From assembly GCF_002005565.1 (NCBI RefSeq), contig NZ_BDJC01000021.1:42402-106401 (forward strand): a stretch of 64,000 bases of DNA, read 5' to 3'. A program made the translations under genes and the position numbers. Within the stretch, counting starts at the first letter, position 1. Every line of letters starts with the position of its first letter. The stretch comes from Streptomyces sp. JHA26 (GTDB taxonomy: Bacteria > Actinomycetota > Actinomycetes > Streptomycetales > Streptomycetaceae). Under the pieces are notes generated by a model, which saw only the letters and a list, made by a program, of their open reading frames with translations, ran no database searches and was not told the origin of the DNA. This document shows, one piece after another, positions 35,188 to 44,178 of this stretch.

Positions 35188-38100
35188 TGCAGGTCACTCT
35201 CCCACGTCGTTCCCGGTGCGAACTGCTCGCGCAGAGTGCGACCTTCGCATCGCACGCACACCGCTTCCGGCACCCGTTTCAGAGGCCTCAAAGGCACGCT
35301 GTAGATGATATCTTCCGGCCTCGCCCCCTTACCGACGAGTTCGTCCCGGACCAGGTCCTCCGCACAGAAGTCACCGGCCCCGGTCTTCTTCAGCCCCACC
35401 GCGACCTCGCCGGTGCGCACGTCGACACCGGCCGACCCCATCGCGTACTCCCTGATCTTGCTCCGGGACATCGTCTCGTGCATCTCGTCCAGCTTGTCGG
35501 AGAGCGCCTGGTTGGCCCTCTGCGACGCCTCCTCGTAGGTGAGCCGCCGGGGATACGGCGAGAGCCCGAGCGGGTCCGCGGCACTGTACGGGTTGTCGAC
35601 GTAGGTCACCGGGTTCGGCGCCGGAACGACCCCCAGCGGATCGGGGGCCGTGTACCGCCCGGTCTCCGGGTCGTAGTGGCGGAAGAGGTTGTAGTGCAGC
35701 CCGGTCTCGGGATCGTAGTACTGACCCGGGAAGCGCAGCGGGGTGTAGGCGCTGCTGGACCGCGCCCAGGCGGTGGTGCCCCAGAGCGTGGTGCGGGTGC
35801 GCCAGACGATCTCGCCGGACTCGTCGACCAGTTCGGTGGGCGCGCCGATCAGGTCGGTGGCGATGGCGAAGAAGCGCCGGTCGACCTCTTCCTGACGGGC
35901 GTCCGGCGTGAGGATGCGTTCCGTCTGGGCGATCGGCACGAGACCGCGGTGGTCCCAGGTGAGGACGACCGGGTTCGGCACGGTCTCGGCGACCGTGGTC
36001 TGTTCGCACAGGGTCATGCCGTCCCAGCTGAACCGGACCTCCTCGACGACCGTCTCACCGTCCGCCGCCAGCCGCTGCTTGGCGGTGCGGCGGCCCAGCG
36101 GGTCGTAACGGTAGCGCCACCGAGTGCCGTCGGGAGTGGTCACCGCACTGAGGCGGTCCTCGGCGTCCCACTCGTAGCGCCACGTGTCGGGCCTGCGCGA
36201 CAGACGGGTCTTCCGGCGCAGGACGACCCGGCCGAGGGCGTCGTGCTCGAAGCGGACACCGCCGGCCCGGGCGATCCTGGTGCCCACGTAGGCACGTGAA
36301 CCGGTGGCCTCGTGACCGGGGTGGGAGGAGGGCCAGGACGCCTCGGTCTGGTTGCCCGAGGCGTCATAGGCGTACCGCTCGGTCCAGCCCCGCGCATGGA
36401 CGGCGGTGACCCTGCCGAGCGGGTCGAGTTCGAAACTGCGGGCACCGGCCAACCGGTCCTCGACCGAGGTGAGATGACCGTCGGCACGGTAGGCGTAGGT
36501 GCGGCTGTTGAGGACGCGCTCACCGGCGGTGAGGTCCTGGGCGACCAGCCGCCCGGCCTCGTCCCAGGCCGAGGACAGGGCGAGGAAACCACCGAAGACG
36601 CGCTCCAGCTCCCGCCCGGCCTCGTCGTGGGTGAACGAGATCTCCTGCCCCCCGGCCCTCACCCGCTCCGGACGCCCGGCGGCGTCATAGGCGTAGGTGG
36701 TGACCAGACCCGTCGGCGTGACCCGACGCACCCGGCGACCGGCAGCGTCGTAGGCGAGATCCAGGGCCCTGCCGTCGACGAGCTCGGTCCTGAGCAGACC
36801 ACGCCGGTCGTAACGGCGCACCAGCTCACCGTCCGGACCGGACGCCTGGACCAACCGCCCCGCCCGGTCGTAGAGGTAGGAGGTGACCCGGCCCCCCGCG
36901 TCCTTGCGGACCATCCTGCCGAGTTCGTCGTACTCGTACGCGACGGTCCCGCCGAGGTGGTCGGACCGGGACACGAGCTGCCCCGCAGCATCCAGGCGGT
37001 AGGCGACCGTACGGTCGTCGAAGTCCGTCTCGGACACCAGCCGCCCCGCGGCGTCGTACCCGTAGTCCCAGGTCAGCCCCTGCGGCGAGGTCACCCGGGT
37101 GAGCCGGAGCCCGGCATCGTGCTCGAACTCGTAACGGGCGCCGTCGGGCCCGGTACGAGCGGCGAGCAGATCGAAGTGGGTGTACTCGAACCGCGTGACA
37201 CCCCCGGCCGGATCGGTCCGGGTCAGACAGTTGCCCTCACCGTCGTAAGTCCACGACTCACCGGAACCGTCGGGCCCGGTCCGGGCGGCGAGCAGACCCT
37301 CGGCAGTCCACGAGAAGCGGGTGACACCACCGACCGGATCCACGACACACGTCTCCCGGCCGAACGCGTCCCGCTCGATACGGGTGACACCCCCGGCGGG
37401 ATCGGTGACCCTCACCGGACGCCCGGCGGCATCGCACCGCACGACCGTGGTGGCACCCAGCGGATCGGTGACGGAGACCAGACGACCGGCCCCGTCGTGG
37501 ACGAGACGCGTGGTGTTCCCGGCGGGATCGGTGACAGCGGTCCGGTTGCCCCGCTCGTCGAACTCCTGCGACCAGCCGGCGCCATCCGGCCCGACGAGCC
37601 TCGTCGGCAACCCCAACGGCCCCCGCTCGGCCCGCAGCTCACTGCCGTCGGGATGAGTGACGGTGACCAACCGACCGTCCTCGTCGTACGCGAAGGAGGT
37701 CGTCCGGCCGAGCGGATCCGTACGGGACAGCAGATTGCCACGAGCGTCGTAACCGAAACGAACGGTGTGCCCCAGCGGATCGGTGGTGGCGACCACCCGG
37801 CACCGACGGTCGACGAGGTGACGGGTGACCGCACCGTCCGCCGTCGTCAACGTCGTCGTACGGTGACCCGTCTCCGGGTCCGGCTCGGTATAGGCCAGCG
37901 CGATCTGCACGTGACCCGCCTCGCCGCCCTCGGCGACGACACGGTCACGATCGTCGTACGCGTAGTCGTAACGACTCCCGTTCGAGTCGACCCAGGCGAC
38001 CACCCGGCGGCGTTCGTCGTAGACGAACGTGGTCGTGGCACCGGACGGCTTCGTGACGGCCGTGAGATTGCCGTCCTCGTAGCCGTACCGCATCAGCACC

Positions 38101-39896
38101 AGATCCGCGCCGCCCTCACCCGCCCCCACCAGGGACAGGGCCACGACCCGGCCCTCGGCACACGTCACCCTCACCTCGTGACCCGCCGAATGCACCAGAG
38201 CCAGCGGCAGACCGTCCTCGGCCCGGTCGACGTCCACCGCATGGCCGTTGCGCTCGGTGACACGGGACAGCCAACAGGTGGCGTCACCACCCGGTTCCAC
38301 ACCCACCGGAGCGGCGAAACGGCGCACCACACCCGTATCGAGATCGGTGACGGTGTAATCACCGTCGACCTCACGCGCCAACGACGTCCGCCCCACCCCC
38401 GACACGGGACGCGTCGGAACCCCGGGCACCGGATGCGGATACGTGATCAGCAGACCGTCGGCAGTGACGTGGACGACACCCACCGGATCCACCACGACCC
38501 GTTCGTCGACCGTCGACGTCCACGACACACCCATGAACCGGCCCGCCGTACAACCGGACTCCGTACGCCGGGTGAACGTCAACGGCAGGATGCCGGCCAC
38601 CACCACATCCGTCTGCGACAGGAACATCCGCCCCGAGGCGAGATCCACCGGATCCGTGCCGTCCGTGACACGCTCACCGTCCGGACGGTTGTGCGTGCCC
38701 TCCGGCGCATCGTCCACCAACCGCCGCAACCGCGCCGCATCGGCCGCCTCCTCCGCGACCCGCACCCCCTTCACCGCCGCACCGCCACCCCCCGTGGCCG
38801 CGGTCAACGCCAGATCCGGGATCAGACGACCGAACCCCTCCGCCGGGTCCTTCATGAAGTCGCCGACCATCTGCTTACCCGTACCGACCGGATCGTTGGC
38901 CGCCACCACCAACCCCGCCGCCAGACTGTTCAACGACGTCGCGTACTCCGCCGGATGCGTCAGGTTGTACGGATCCATCGGATTGACACTGCGGACGAAA
39001 TTCACGATCCCCGCGGTGCCCTTGATGATGCCGCCACCGACATGATCACCGATGATCCGCGCCTCCTGCAGACCACCACCCAGCTGATCCGCGTACGACG
39101 GCTTCTCCGGCGCCTTGTCACGAGCCGCACGCACCGCACCGCGCGCAGCCTCCGCAGCGGTGTTGCGCTGCTTGCGCGCCTCCGCCAGCAGATCCTGCGC
39201 CTCCTTCATCAACGCCTTGCCCGGATCGTCGAACGTCGGCGCCGGGCACGGCGGCAACGTGGACGGATCCCGCTTGTCCGGAGCCTGCGCGTGGTAACGG
39301 TCGACGGCCTTGTTGTAGTCGTCGACCTTCTTGCGATGAGCGTCCGCCGCCTCCTCCGACGCCTTGACGCCCTCCTTCCACTTGTCGATCGCCGCCTGCG
39401 CCTGCCCCTGCGCCCACTCCACCGTCGTGGCGAACGCCTCCAACGCGGCAGCCGCCTCCTCGCACGCGTCGGCGCCCTTGAACCACTTCGGCGGCTGGGA
39501 ACCCACCACCTTCCGCAGCGTCTCCGCCGCCTTGCCCTTCAACTCCGAGGAATCCAGGCCCTTCAGCCCGTCACCCACGCTGTCGAACGACGACTGGAAC
39601 CCCCGCAACCGCTCAGCGGTCGACCGGATCTTCGACACACTGCCGTACACCAGCTTCGTCTTGTCCTCGGTCTGCCCGAGATCCATCTCGTCGACCTCGG
39701 CACCCATCCGGTTCGCCACCGAACGGGACTGCTCCCGCACCCAGTCCGCACCGGACTCCCAGCCGACGTCGTCCAGCCGGTCCGCCGTCCAGTTGCCGGC
39801 GTCCTCGACCCGGTTGCCGACCCACTCGACACCGTCCTCGACGGCGTTCTCCACCGAGTCCGGAGTGATGTCGCTGATGAAACCACCGATACCCAC
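35184..39896 (-). CDS. RHS-repeat polymorphic toxin with deaminase-like C-terminal domain
   Basis: A 1570-residue secreted-type toxin. Residues 1-200 are helical (FQSSFDSVGDGLKGLDSSEL, WAQGQAQAAIDKWKEGV) and resemble the T7SS-linked N-terminal domain of actinobacterial RHS proteins; no Sec signal is present. A hydrophobic region lies near 290-375. DUF6531 starts near 415 (DPVDLASGRMFLSQTDVVVA). About 25 YD repeats fill 600-1380, and the RHS core is 1388-1449 (FPGQYYDPETGLHYNLFRHY). The variable toxin tip is residues 1450-1570: strands VDVRTGEVAVG, then Cys-Ala-Glu at 1511-1513 and a CxxC at 1547-1550. This matches the zinc-deaminase signature (HAE or CAE plus CxxC). GTG 39896 follows the upstream gene by 2 nt. 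The substrate (DNA, RNA or nucleotide) is not known. Confidence 0.88.
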   Translation of the reverse strand: MGIGGFISDITPDSVENAVEDGVEWVGNRVEDAGNWTADRLDDVGWESGADWVREQSRSVANRMGAEVDEMDLGQTEDKTKLVYGSVSKIRSTAERLRGFQSSFDSVGDGLKGLDSSELKGKAAETLRKVVGSQPPKWFKGADACEEAAAALEAFATTVEWAQGQAQAAIDKWKEGVKASEEAADAHRKKVDDYNKAVDRYHAQAPDKRDPSTLPPCPAPTFDDPGKALMKEAQDLLAEARKQRNTAAEAARGAVRAARDKAPEKPSYADQLGGGLQEARIIGDHVGGGIIKGTAGIVNFVRSVNPMDPYNLTHPAEYATSLNSLAAGLVVAANDPVGTGKQMVGDFMKDPAEGFGRLIPDLALTAATGGGGAAVKGVRVAEEAADAARLRRLVDDAPEGTHNRPDGERVTDGTDPVDLASGRMFLSQTDVVVAGILPLTFTRRTESGCTAGRFMGVSWTSTVDERVVVDPVGVVHVTADGLLITYPHPVPGVPTRPVSGVGRTSLAREVDGDYTVTDLDTGVVRRFAAPVGVEPGGDATCWLSRVTERNGHAVDVDRAEDGLPLALVHSAGHEVRVTCAEGRVVALSLVGAGEGGADLVLMRYGYEDGNLTAVTKPSGATTTFVYDERRRVVAWVDSNGSRYDYAYDDRDRVVAEGGEAGHVQIALAYTEPDPETGHRTTTLTTADGAVTRHLVDRRCRVVATTDPLGHTVRFGYDARGNLLSRTDPLGRTTSFAYDEDGRLVTVTHPDGSELRAERGPLGLPTRLVGPDGAGWSQEFDERGNRTAVTDPAGNTTRLVHDGAGRLVSVTDPLGATTVVRCDAAGRPVRVTDPAGGVTRIERDAFGRETCVVDPVGGVTRFSWTAEGLLAARTGPDGSGESWTYDGEGNCLTRTDPAGGVTRFEYTHFDLLAARTGPDGARYEFEHDAGLRLTRVTSPQGLTWDYGYDAAGRLVSETDFDDRTVAYRLDAAGQLVSRSDHLGGTVAYEYDELGRMVRKDAGGRVTSYLYDRAGRLVQASGPDGELVRRYDRRGLLRTELVDGRALDLAYDAAGRRVRRVTPTGLVTTYAYDAAGRPERVRAGGQEISFTHDEAGRELERVFGGFLALSSAWDEAGRLVAQDLTAGERVLNSRTYAYRADGHLTSVEDRLAGARSFELDPLGRVTAVHARGWTERYAYDASGNQTEASWPSSHPGHEATGSRAYVGTRIARAGGVRFEHDALGRVVLRRKTRLSRRPDTWRYEWDAEDRLSAVTTPDGTRWRYRYDPLGRRTAKQRLAADGETVVEEVRFSWDGMTLCEQTTVAETVPNPVVLTWDHRGLVPIAQTERILTPDARQEEVDRRFFAIATDLIGAPTELVDESGEIVWRTRTTLWGTTAWARSSSAYTPLRFPGQYYDPETGLHYNLFRHYDPETGRYTAPDPLGVVPAPNPVTYVDNPYSAADPLGLSPYPRRLTYEEASQRANQALSDKLDEMHETMSRSKIREYAMGSAGVDVRTGEVAVGLKKTGAGDFCAEDLVRDELVGKGARPEDIIYSVPLRPLKRVPEAVCVRCEGRTLREQFAPGTTWESDLQ

Positions 39897-39898
39897 GC

Positions 39899-40555
39899 TC
39901 AGCTCCCCCCGGACTCACCCTGCCGCGCCTGCTGCTGCGCACGCTCCTGCGGCGACGGACCGAACGTGTCGTCCAACGCCCGGTCGAACCGATCGTCCGA
40001 GATCCCGAGCGCCTGGTTGAGCAGATCCACCCGACGCCCGCCCTCACCCTCGGTCAGAACGGTGCGACCGGTGTCCTTCCACGTCTGCGAGATGTCCTGC
40101 CCCGCCCGCTCGAACGACTGCGCACTCCAGTCCGGATCCAGATAATCCGGCGTGAACACGTCACCCCAGCCCTGCTGGGTGATCTCCTCCTCCGACGCAT
40201 GCGGATTACCGCCCATCACCGAGTTCACACCGACCTTCAGCGCACCCTCGACGTACTGGTCGTGCTCCCACTGCGTACCCGCGGCCAGACCCAGCCGGTT
40301 GGCGATCTCACTGGCGTCGTGGACCAGGGCGCGCACGCCCCACTCCCAGCGCTCACAGAAATCCTCGAAGTCGGTCGACAGACCGTGGTGCCCGGCCTCC
40401 ATACCGGTCATCGCCAACTCGGAGAAACCCTTGCCCATCACCGAGCCCGTGGAGTCACCGATCTCACCGAGCTGGTCGATCGTGGCACCCAGCCCCTTGG
40501 TGAACTTCGCGACCGCGGCCTTGTCGAACTGCAGATCCGGCCCGCCCCCGCTCAC
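39899..40555 (-). CDS. Helical T7SS-associated partner protein upstream of the RHS toxin
   Basis: A 218-residue, largely alpha-helical soluble protein. The N-terminal part (DKAAVAKFTKGLGATIDQLG, then FSELAMTGMEAGHHGLSTDF and FCERWEWGVRALVHDASEIA) looks like a WXG100/LXG-type helical hairpin with a W-containing turn. The C-terminal part contains QSFERAGQDISQTWKDTGRT. It sits between the SseB-like gene (4-nt overlap) and the RHS toxin (2-nt gap), so it is probably a co-secreted partner or chaperone of the toxin. That role is inferred from the position and fold. Confidence 0.75.
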   Translation of the reverse strand: MSGGGPDLQFDKAAVAKFTKGLGATIDQLGEIGDSTGSVMGKGFSELAMTGMEAGHHGLSTDFEDFCERWEWGVRALVHDASEIANRLGLAAGTQWEHDQYVEGALKVGVNSVMGGNPHASEEEITQQGWGDVFTPDYLDPDWSAQSFERAGQDISQTWKDTGRTVLTEGEGGRRVDLLNQALGISDDRFDRALDDTFGPSPQERAQQQARQGESGGS

Positions 40556-40959
40556 GCCCGCACCCCCTCACCCGTGTCGACCGCAGCCCGATCCGGCACG
40601 ATGCCGACGACCGGTGGGAAGAACATCGCCCCGCCCTCCGTCGCGATGTCCACCGCGAGCCCCGCCGGCTCACCCAACGACGGCACGACCTCGTCGACGA
40701 TGCGGGCACCGAGCAGAGCGGCATGGTCCACGGACCGCCCACCCGGCACGTGCAACAGGGCGAAACGCGCCAACGCGGCCTCGTCGGTGAAGGCACACAC
40801 CCACCGCACCCCACCCGACCGCGCACTCCACAGACCACCGTCGACCAGCGGAACCAGCAGCACCGATCTCCGCATCTCGCCCACCAACGCCCGCGGATCC
40901 CCGACCCCGGCCCGCCGCTCCGCGATACGCCCGGCGAGCACCGTCCCTGCCTGCTCCAC
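40552..40959 (-). CDS. SseB-like domain protein
   Basis: A 135-residue protein resembling the SseB N-terminal domain (VGEMRRSVLLVPLVDGGLWS, VRWVCAFTDEAALARFA, and the closing GAMFFPPVVGIVPDRAAV). Such proteins commonly precede T7SS effector genes in Streptomyces. GTG 40959 has GGAGGAG upstream. A TAGGGT at 40995-40990 on the minus strand, about 31 bp before the start, may be the -10 box of the toxin operon, though no -35 box is obvious. The function of the family is unknown. Confidence 0.8.
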   Translation of the reverse strand: MEQAGTVLAGRIAERRAGVGDPRALVGEMRRSVLLVPLVDGGLWSARSGGVRWVCAFTDEAALARFALLHVPGGRSVDHAALLGARIVDEVVPSLGEPAGLAVDIATEGGAMFFPPVVGIVPDRAAVDTGEGVRA

Positions 40960-41109
40960 AACTCCTCCCCCACTCCGACGACTGGCGGCACCCTAGAACA
41001 GGACGCCACTCCAGCGACGGACGGTTCTGTGCAGGAACGGTGCGAACCACACGACGAAGCCCGCGCCCCCCACCGCACAGGGAACACGGGCCTCGTCAGG
41101 TACCGGGCG

Positions 41110-41766
41110 TCAGCCCTTGGACGCCTTCTTCTCCTCGGCGTCCTGGATGACCGCCTCGGCCACCTGCTGCATCGACATCCGCCGGTCCATCGACGTCTTC
41201 TGGATCCACCGGAACGCGGCCGGCTCCGTCAATCCGTACTGCGTCTGCAGCACCGACTTCGCCCTGTCCACCAGCTTCCGCGTCTCCAGCCGCTGCGAGA
41301 GGTCCGCGACCTCCTTCTCCAGCGCCTTCAGCTCCGTGAACCGCGAAACGGCCATCTCGATCGCCGGAACGACGTCACTCTTGCTGAACGGCTTCACCAG
41401 ATACGCCATCGCCCCGGCGTCCCGCGCCCGCTCCACGAGGTCGCGCTGCGAGAACGCGGTCAGCATCAGCACCGGCGCGATACTCTCCTCGGCGATCTTC
41501 TCGGCCGCGGAGATACCGTCCAGCTTGGGCATCTTCACATCGAGGATCACGAGGTCGGGCCTGTGCTCCCGGGCCAGCTCCACGGCCTGCTCCCCGTCAC
41601 CGGCCTCACCGACGACGGAGTACCCCTCCTCCTCCAGCATCTCTTTGAGATCCAGCCGGATGAGCGCCTCGTCCTCGGCGATGACGACACGGGTCGTCAG
41701 CGGAGGCACGTGCGACTCGTCGTCTTCGGGCACGTCAGCGGGCTGGGGCGACTCGGGGGCGGTCAC
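41110..41766 (-). CDS. pdtaR: ANTAR-domain response regulator (PdtaR-like)
   Basis: A 218-residue response regulator. The receiver domain (about 25-140) has the acidic pocket VVIAEDEALIRLDL, the phosphorylatable Asp in LVILDVKMPKLDG, and the Lys in AYLVKPFSKSD. The C-terminal ANTAR domain (about 150-210: LETRKLVDRAKSVLQ, AFRWIQKTSMDRRMSMQQVA) binds structured RNA to prevent transcription termination. The mycobacterial PdtaR partner kinase PdtaS is not in this window. GTG 41766 is the likely start. Conserved location before tRNA-Leu and pyk. Confidence 0.93.
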   Translation of the reverse strand: MTAPESPQPADVPEDDESHVPPLTTRVVIAEDEALIRLDLKEMLEEEGYSVVGEAGDGEQAVELAREHRPDLVILDVKMPKLDGISAAEKIAEESIAPVLMLTAFSQRDLVERARDAGAMAYLVKPFSKSDVVPAIEMAVSRFTELKALEKEVADLSQRLETRKLVDRAKSVLQTQYGLTEPAAFRWIQKTSMDRRMSMQQVAEAVIQDAEEKKASKG

Positions 41767-41864
41767 GTGGGCGCTCCTTGTTCCGGGGCAGGCGGTACTG
41801 CTTCTCAGAGCCTACCTAGCTGCGGCTGACTGCGGTGAACCGGTACACTCCGATCAGCCATGTC

Positions 41865-41947
41865 GCCGGGTTGATGGAAGGGTAGACATGATCGCCTCAA
41901 AAGCGATTGCCTGAAAGGGCGTGCGGGTTCGAATCCCGCACCCGGCA
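41865..41947 (+). tRNA. tRNA-Leu (CAA anticodon)
   Basis: The acceptor stem GCCGGGT (41865-41871) pairs with ACCCGGC (41940-41946), and discriminator A is 41947. The anticodon stem ATCGC/GCGAT encloses loop CTCAAAA, anticodon CAA at 41898-41900. A long variable arm and the T arm GCGGGTTCGAATCCCGC confirm a class II leucine tRNA. CCA is not encoded. A TACACT at 41844-41849 may be the -10 box. Confidence 0.95.
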
Positions 41948-41951
41948 CCTC

Positions 41952-41987
41952 AAGTGGAGGATCACGTTCGCGTGGTCCTCCACTTTT
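41952..41987 (+). terminator. Terminator after tRNA-Leu
   Basis: A 15-bp stem with one wobble (AAGTGGAGGATCACG with CGTGGTCCTCCACTT) is closed by a TTCG tetraloop and followed by TTTT. Confidence 0.93.
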
Positions 41988-42026
41988 CGCTGCCCAGAGT
42001 CACGGTTGGTCGCGCACAGTGTTCGC

Positions 42027-42712
42027 ATGTACGACGTGAGCACACGCAAGCAAGCGCTCACGCTCGTGGCAAGGACGCCTGGCGCCGTCACCGCGCATGG
42101 CACCGCAAGATCCGGGACCGCCTGCCGACGACCGGGCGTACGCGCACCTCCTCGGCCTGTACCTAGGGGACGGCTGCATCAGCGCACACCCTCGCACTGG
42201 CTGCCACCTCCGTACCGCCTGCGCGGATGCGTGGCCTGGACTGCTTCAGCAGTGCCAAGCCGCCATCGTCGCGGTACGCCCTGGTGTGAGCGTGCACAAC
42301 GCCCAGAGGCAGGGGTGCGTCGCGGTGACCGGCTACTCACAGCACTGACCCAAGTCTTCCCTCAGCACGGCCCCGGCGAGAAGTACGACCGTCGGATCGC
42401 GCTCGAGCCCTGACAGCAGCGGATCGTCGGTACATACCCCTGGGAACTCATCCGCGGACCAGTCCACTCCGACGGCTGCCGTATCACCAACTGGACCACG
42501 AGGATCGTGAACGGCGAGCGCAGCGCTATGAGTATCCGCGGTACTTCTTCACCCATGTGCCCGCCGATATCCGCGGCCCCTACACCGCGACCCTTGACAG
42601 TCTCGGCGTCGAGTGGAGCCAATGCAGGCGCAATGGCACGCCTTTCCACATCTCCGTCGCCCGCAAAGCCTCCGTAGCCCTGATGGACGCCCACGTCGGT
42701 CCGAAGTACTGA
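42027..42712 (+). pseudogene. Decayed HTH/LAGLIDADG-type gene next to tRNA-Leu
   Basis: Joined across frames, the region reads as one former gene. It starts MYDVSTRKQALTLVA (helix-turn-helix), then, after a deletion and frame change, AYAHLLGLYLGDGCIS (first LAGLIDADG-like motif), FPQHGPGEKYDRRIALEP, WELIRGPVHSDGCRITNW (second motif) and RYFFTHVPADIRGPYTATLD, ending VALMDAHVGPKY at 42712. The frame shifts near 42075, 42340 and 42515, and a TGA at 42411 interrupts a position where family members have Trp. Intact relatives in Streptomyces are putative homing-endonuclease-like or regulatory proteins. The former end touches the pyk stop. Confidence 0.8.
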
Positions 42713-44149
42713 CTACTTCGGGCTGTCGTCCTCGCCGATGCGGTGGACCCGGACCAGGTTGGTCGTGCCCGACACCCCCGGCGGGGAGCCGGCCGTGATG
42801 ATCACGACGTCGCCCTTCCGGCAGCGGCCGTACTCCGTCAGGAGTTCGTCCACCTGGTCGACCATCGCGTCCGTGGAGTCCACGTGCGGGCCGAGGAACG
42901 TCTCCACGCCCCAGGTCAGGTTCAGCTGGGAGCGGGTCGCCGGTTCGGGGGTGAAGGCGAGGAGCGGGATGGGTGAGCGGTAGCGGGAGAGGCGGCGGGC
43001 GGTGTCGCCCGACTGGGTGAAGGCGACGAGGAACTTCGCGCCGAGGAAGTCGCCGATCTCCGCGGCCGCGCGGGCGACGGCGCCGCCCTGGGTGCGGGGC
43101 TTGTTGCGGTCGGTCAGCGGGGGCAGGCCCTTGGCGAGGATGTCCTCCTCCGCGGCCTCGACGATGCGGGCCATCGTGCGCACCGTGTCGGTCGCGTGCT
43201 TGCCGACGCTGGTCTCGCCGGAGAGCATCACGGCGTCGGTGCCGTCGATGACGGCGTTGGCGACGTCGGAGGCCTCGGCGCGGGTCGGACGGGCGTTGTC
43301 GATCATCGAGTCGAGCATCTGGGTGGCGACGATGACCGGCTTGGCGTTGCGCTTGGCCAGTTTGATGGCGCGCTTCTGGACGATCGGGACCTGTTCGAGG
43401 GGCATTTCGACGCCGAGGTCGCCTCGGGCGACCATGATGCCGTCGAAGGCGGCGACGATGTCCTCGATGTTCTCGACGGCCTGGGGTTTTTCGATCTTGG
43501 CGATGACGGGGAGGCGGCGGCCTTCTTCGTCCATGATGCGGTGGACGTCGGTGATGTCGCGTCCACTGCGGACGAAGGAGAGGGCGATGGCGTCGAAGCC
43601 GGTGCGCAGGGCCCAGCGGAGGTCGTCCTCGTCCTTCTTGGAGAGGGCGGGGACGGAGACGGAGACGCCGGGGAGGTTGAGGCCTTTGTGGTCGGAGACC
43701 ATGCCGCCTTCGATCACCGTGGTGTGGACGCGGGGGCCGTCGATGTCGGTGACTTCGAGGCAGACCTTGCCGTCGTCGACGAGGATGCGTTCGCCGGGGG
43801 TGACGTCGGTGGCGAGGCCGGCGTAGGTGGTGCCGCAGGTGTGGCGGTCGCCGTCGGTGCCTTCTTCGACGGTGATGGTGAAGGTGTCGCCGCGTTCGAG
43901 GAGTACGGGGCCTTCGGTGAAGTGGCCGAGTCGGATCTTCGGTCCTTGGAGGTCGGCGAGGGTGCCGACGCTGTGGCCGGTCTCGTCGGAGGCTTTTCGG
44001 ACGTGGTGGTATCGCTTTTCGTGTTCGGTGTGGGTGCCGTGGCTGAAGTTGAAACGGGCGACGTCCATTCCGGCGTCGACGAGGCCTTTGATCTGGTCGT
44101 AGGAGTCGGTGGCGGGTCCTAGGGTGCAGACGATTTTCGCTCGGCGCAT
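42713..44149 (-). CDS. pyk: Pyruvate kinase
   Basis: A 478-residue glycolytic enzyme converting phosphoenolpyruvate and ADP to pyruvate and ATP. It opens with RRAKIVCTLGPATDSYDQ; the active-site signature is VIAKIEKPQAVENIEDI, followed by MVARGDLGVEMPLEQVPIVQ and the TRAEASDVANAVIDGTDAVM region; the C-terminal allosteric domain ends with DVVIITAGSPPGVSGTTNLV. Streptomyces carry two pyk genes; position suggests the pyk2 copy (SCO2014-like, from memory). ATG 44149 has no clear ribosome site, so the mRNA may have a short leader. A palindrome (44167-44178) lies just upstream. Confidence 0.97.
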   Translation of the reverse strand: MRRAKIVCTLGPATDSYDQIKGLVDAGMDVARFNFSHGTHTEHEKRYHHVRKASDETGHSVGTLADLQGPKIRLGHFTEGPVLLERGDTFTITVEEGTDGDRHTCGTTYAGLATDVTPGERILVDDGKVCLEVTDIDGPRVHTTVIEGGMVSDHKGLNLPGVSVSVPALSKKDEDDLRWALRTGFDAIALSFVRSGRDITDVHRIMDEEGRRLPVIAKIEKPQAVENIEDIVAAFDGIMVARGDLGVEMPLEQVPIVQKRAIKLAKRNAKPVIVATQMLDSMIDNARPTRAEASDVANAVIDGTDAVMLSGETSVGKHATDTVRTMARIVEAAEEDILAKGLPPLTDRNKPRTQGGAVARAAAEIGDFLGAKFLVAFTQSGDTARRLSRYRSPIPLLAFTPEPATRSQLNLTWGVETFLGPHVDSTDAMVDQVDELLTEYGRCRKGDVVIITAGSPPGVSGTTNLVRVHRIGEDDSPK

Positions 44150-44166
44150 GGGGCGAGCCTATGAGT

Positions 44167-44178
44167 TACCGATCGGTA
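44167..44178. promoter_or_regulatory. 12-bp palindrome upstream of pyk
   Basis: TACCGATCGGTA is a perfect palindrome 18-29 bp upstream of the pyk start. It could be an operator for a dimeric (for example TetR-type) regulator; a chance palindrome cannot be ruled out. Confidence 0.35.

Noticed and set aside
35600..38200. Many repeated short DNA motifs, considered as a possible CRISPR or tandem array
   Set aside because: They are codons of the YD repeats of the RHS protein: spacing is irregular and no constant repeat with variable spacers is present.
36312..40145. Very long open frame on the plus strand antisense to the RHS gene
   Set aside because: It is a by-product of high GC on the opposite strand. 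The protein is low-complexity, rich in Arg, Gly, Thr and Asp, without domains, while the minus strand has a clear RHS protein.
41907..42413. 168-aa plus-strand frame overlapping tRNA-Leu as an intact gene
   Set aside because: It begins inside the tRNA, and its parts match separate frames of the decayed gene instead of one continuous protein.
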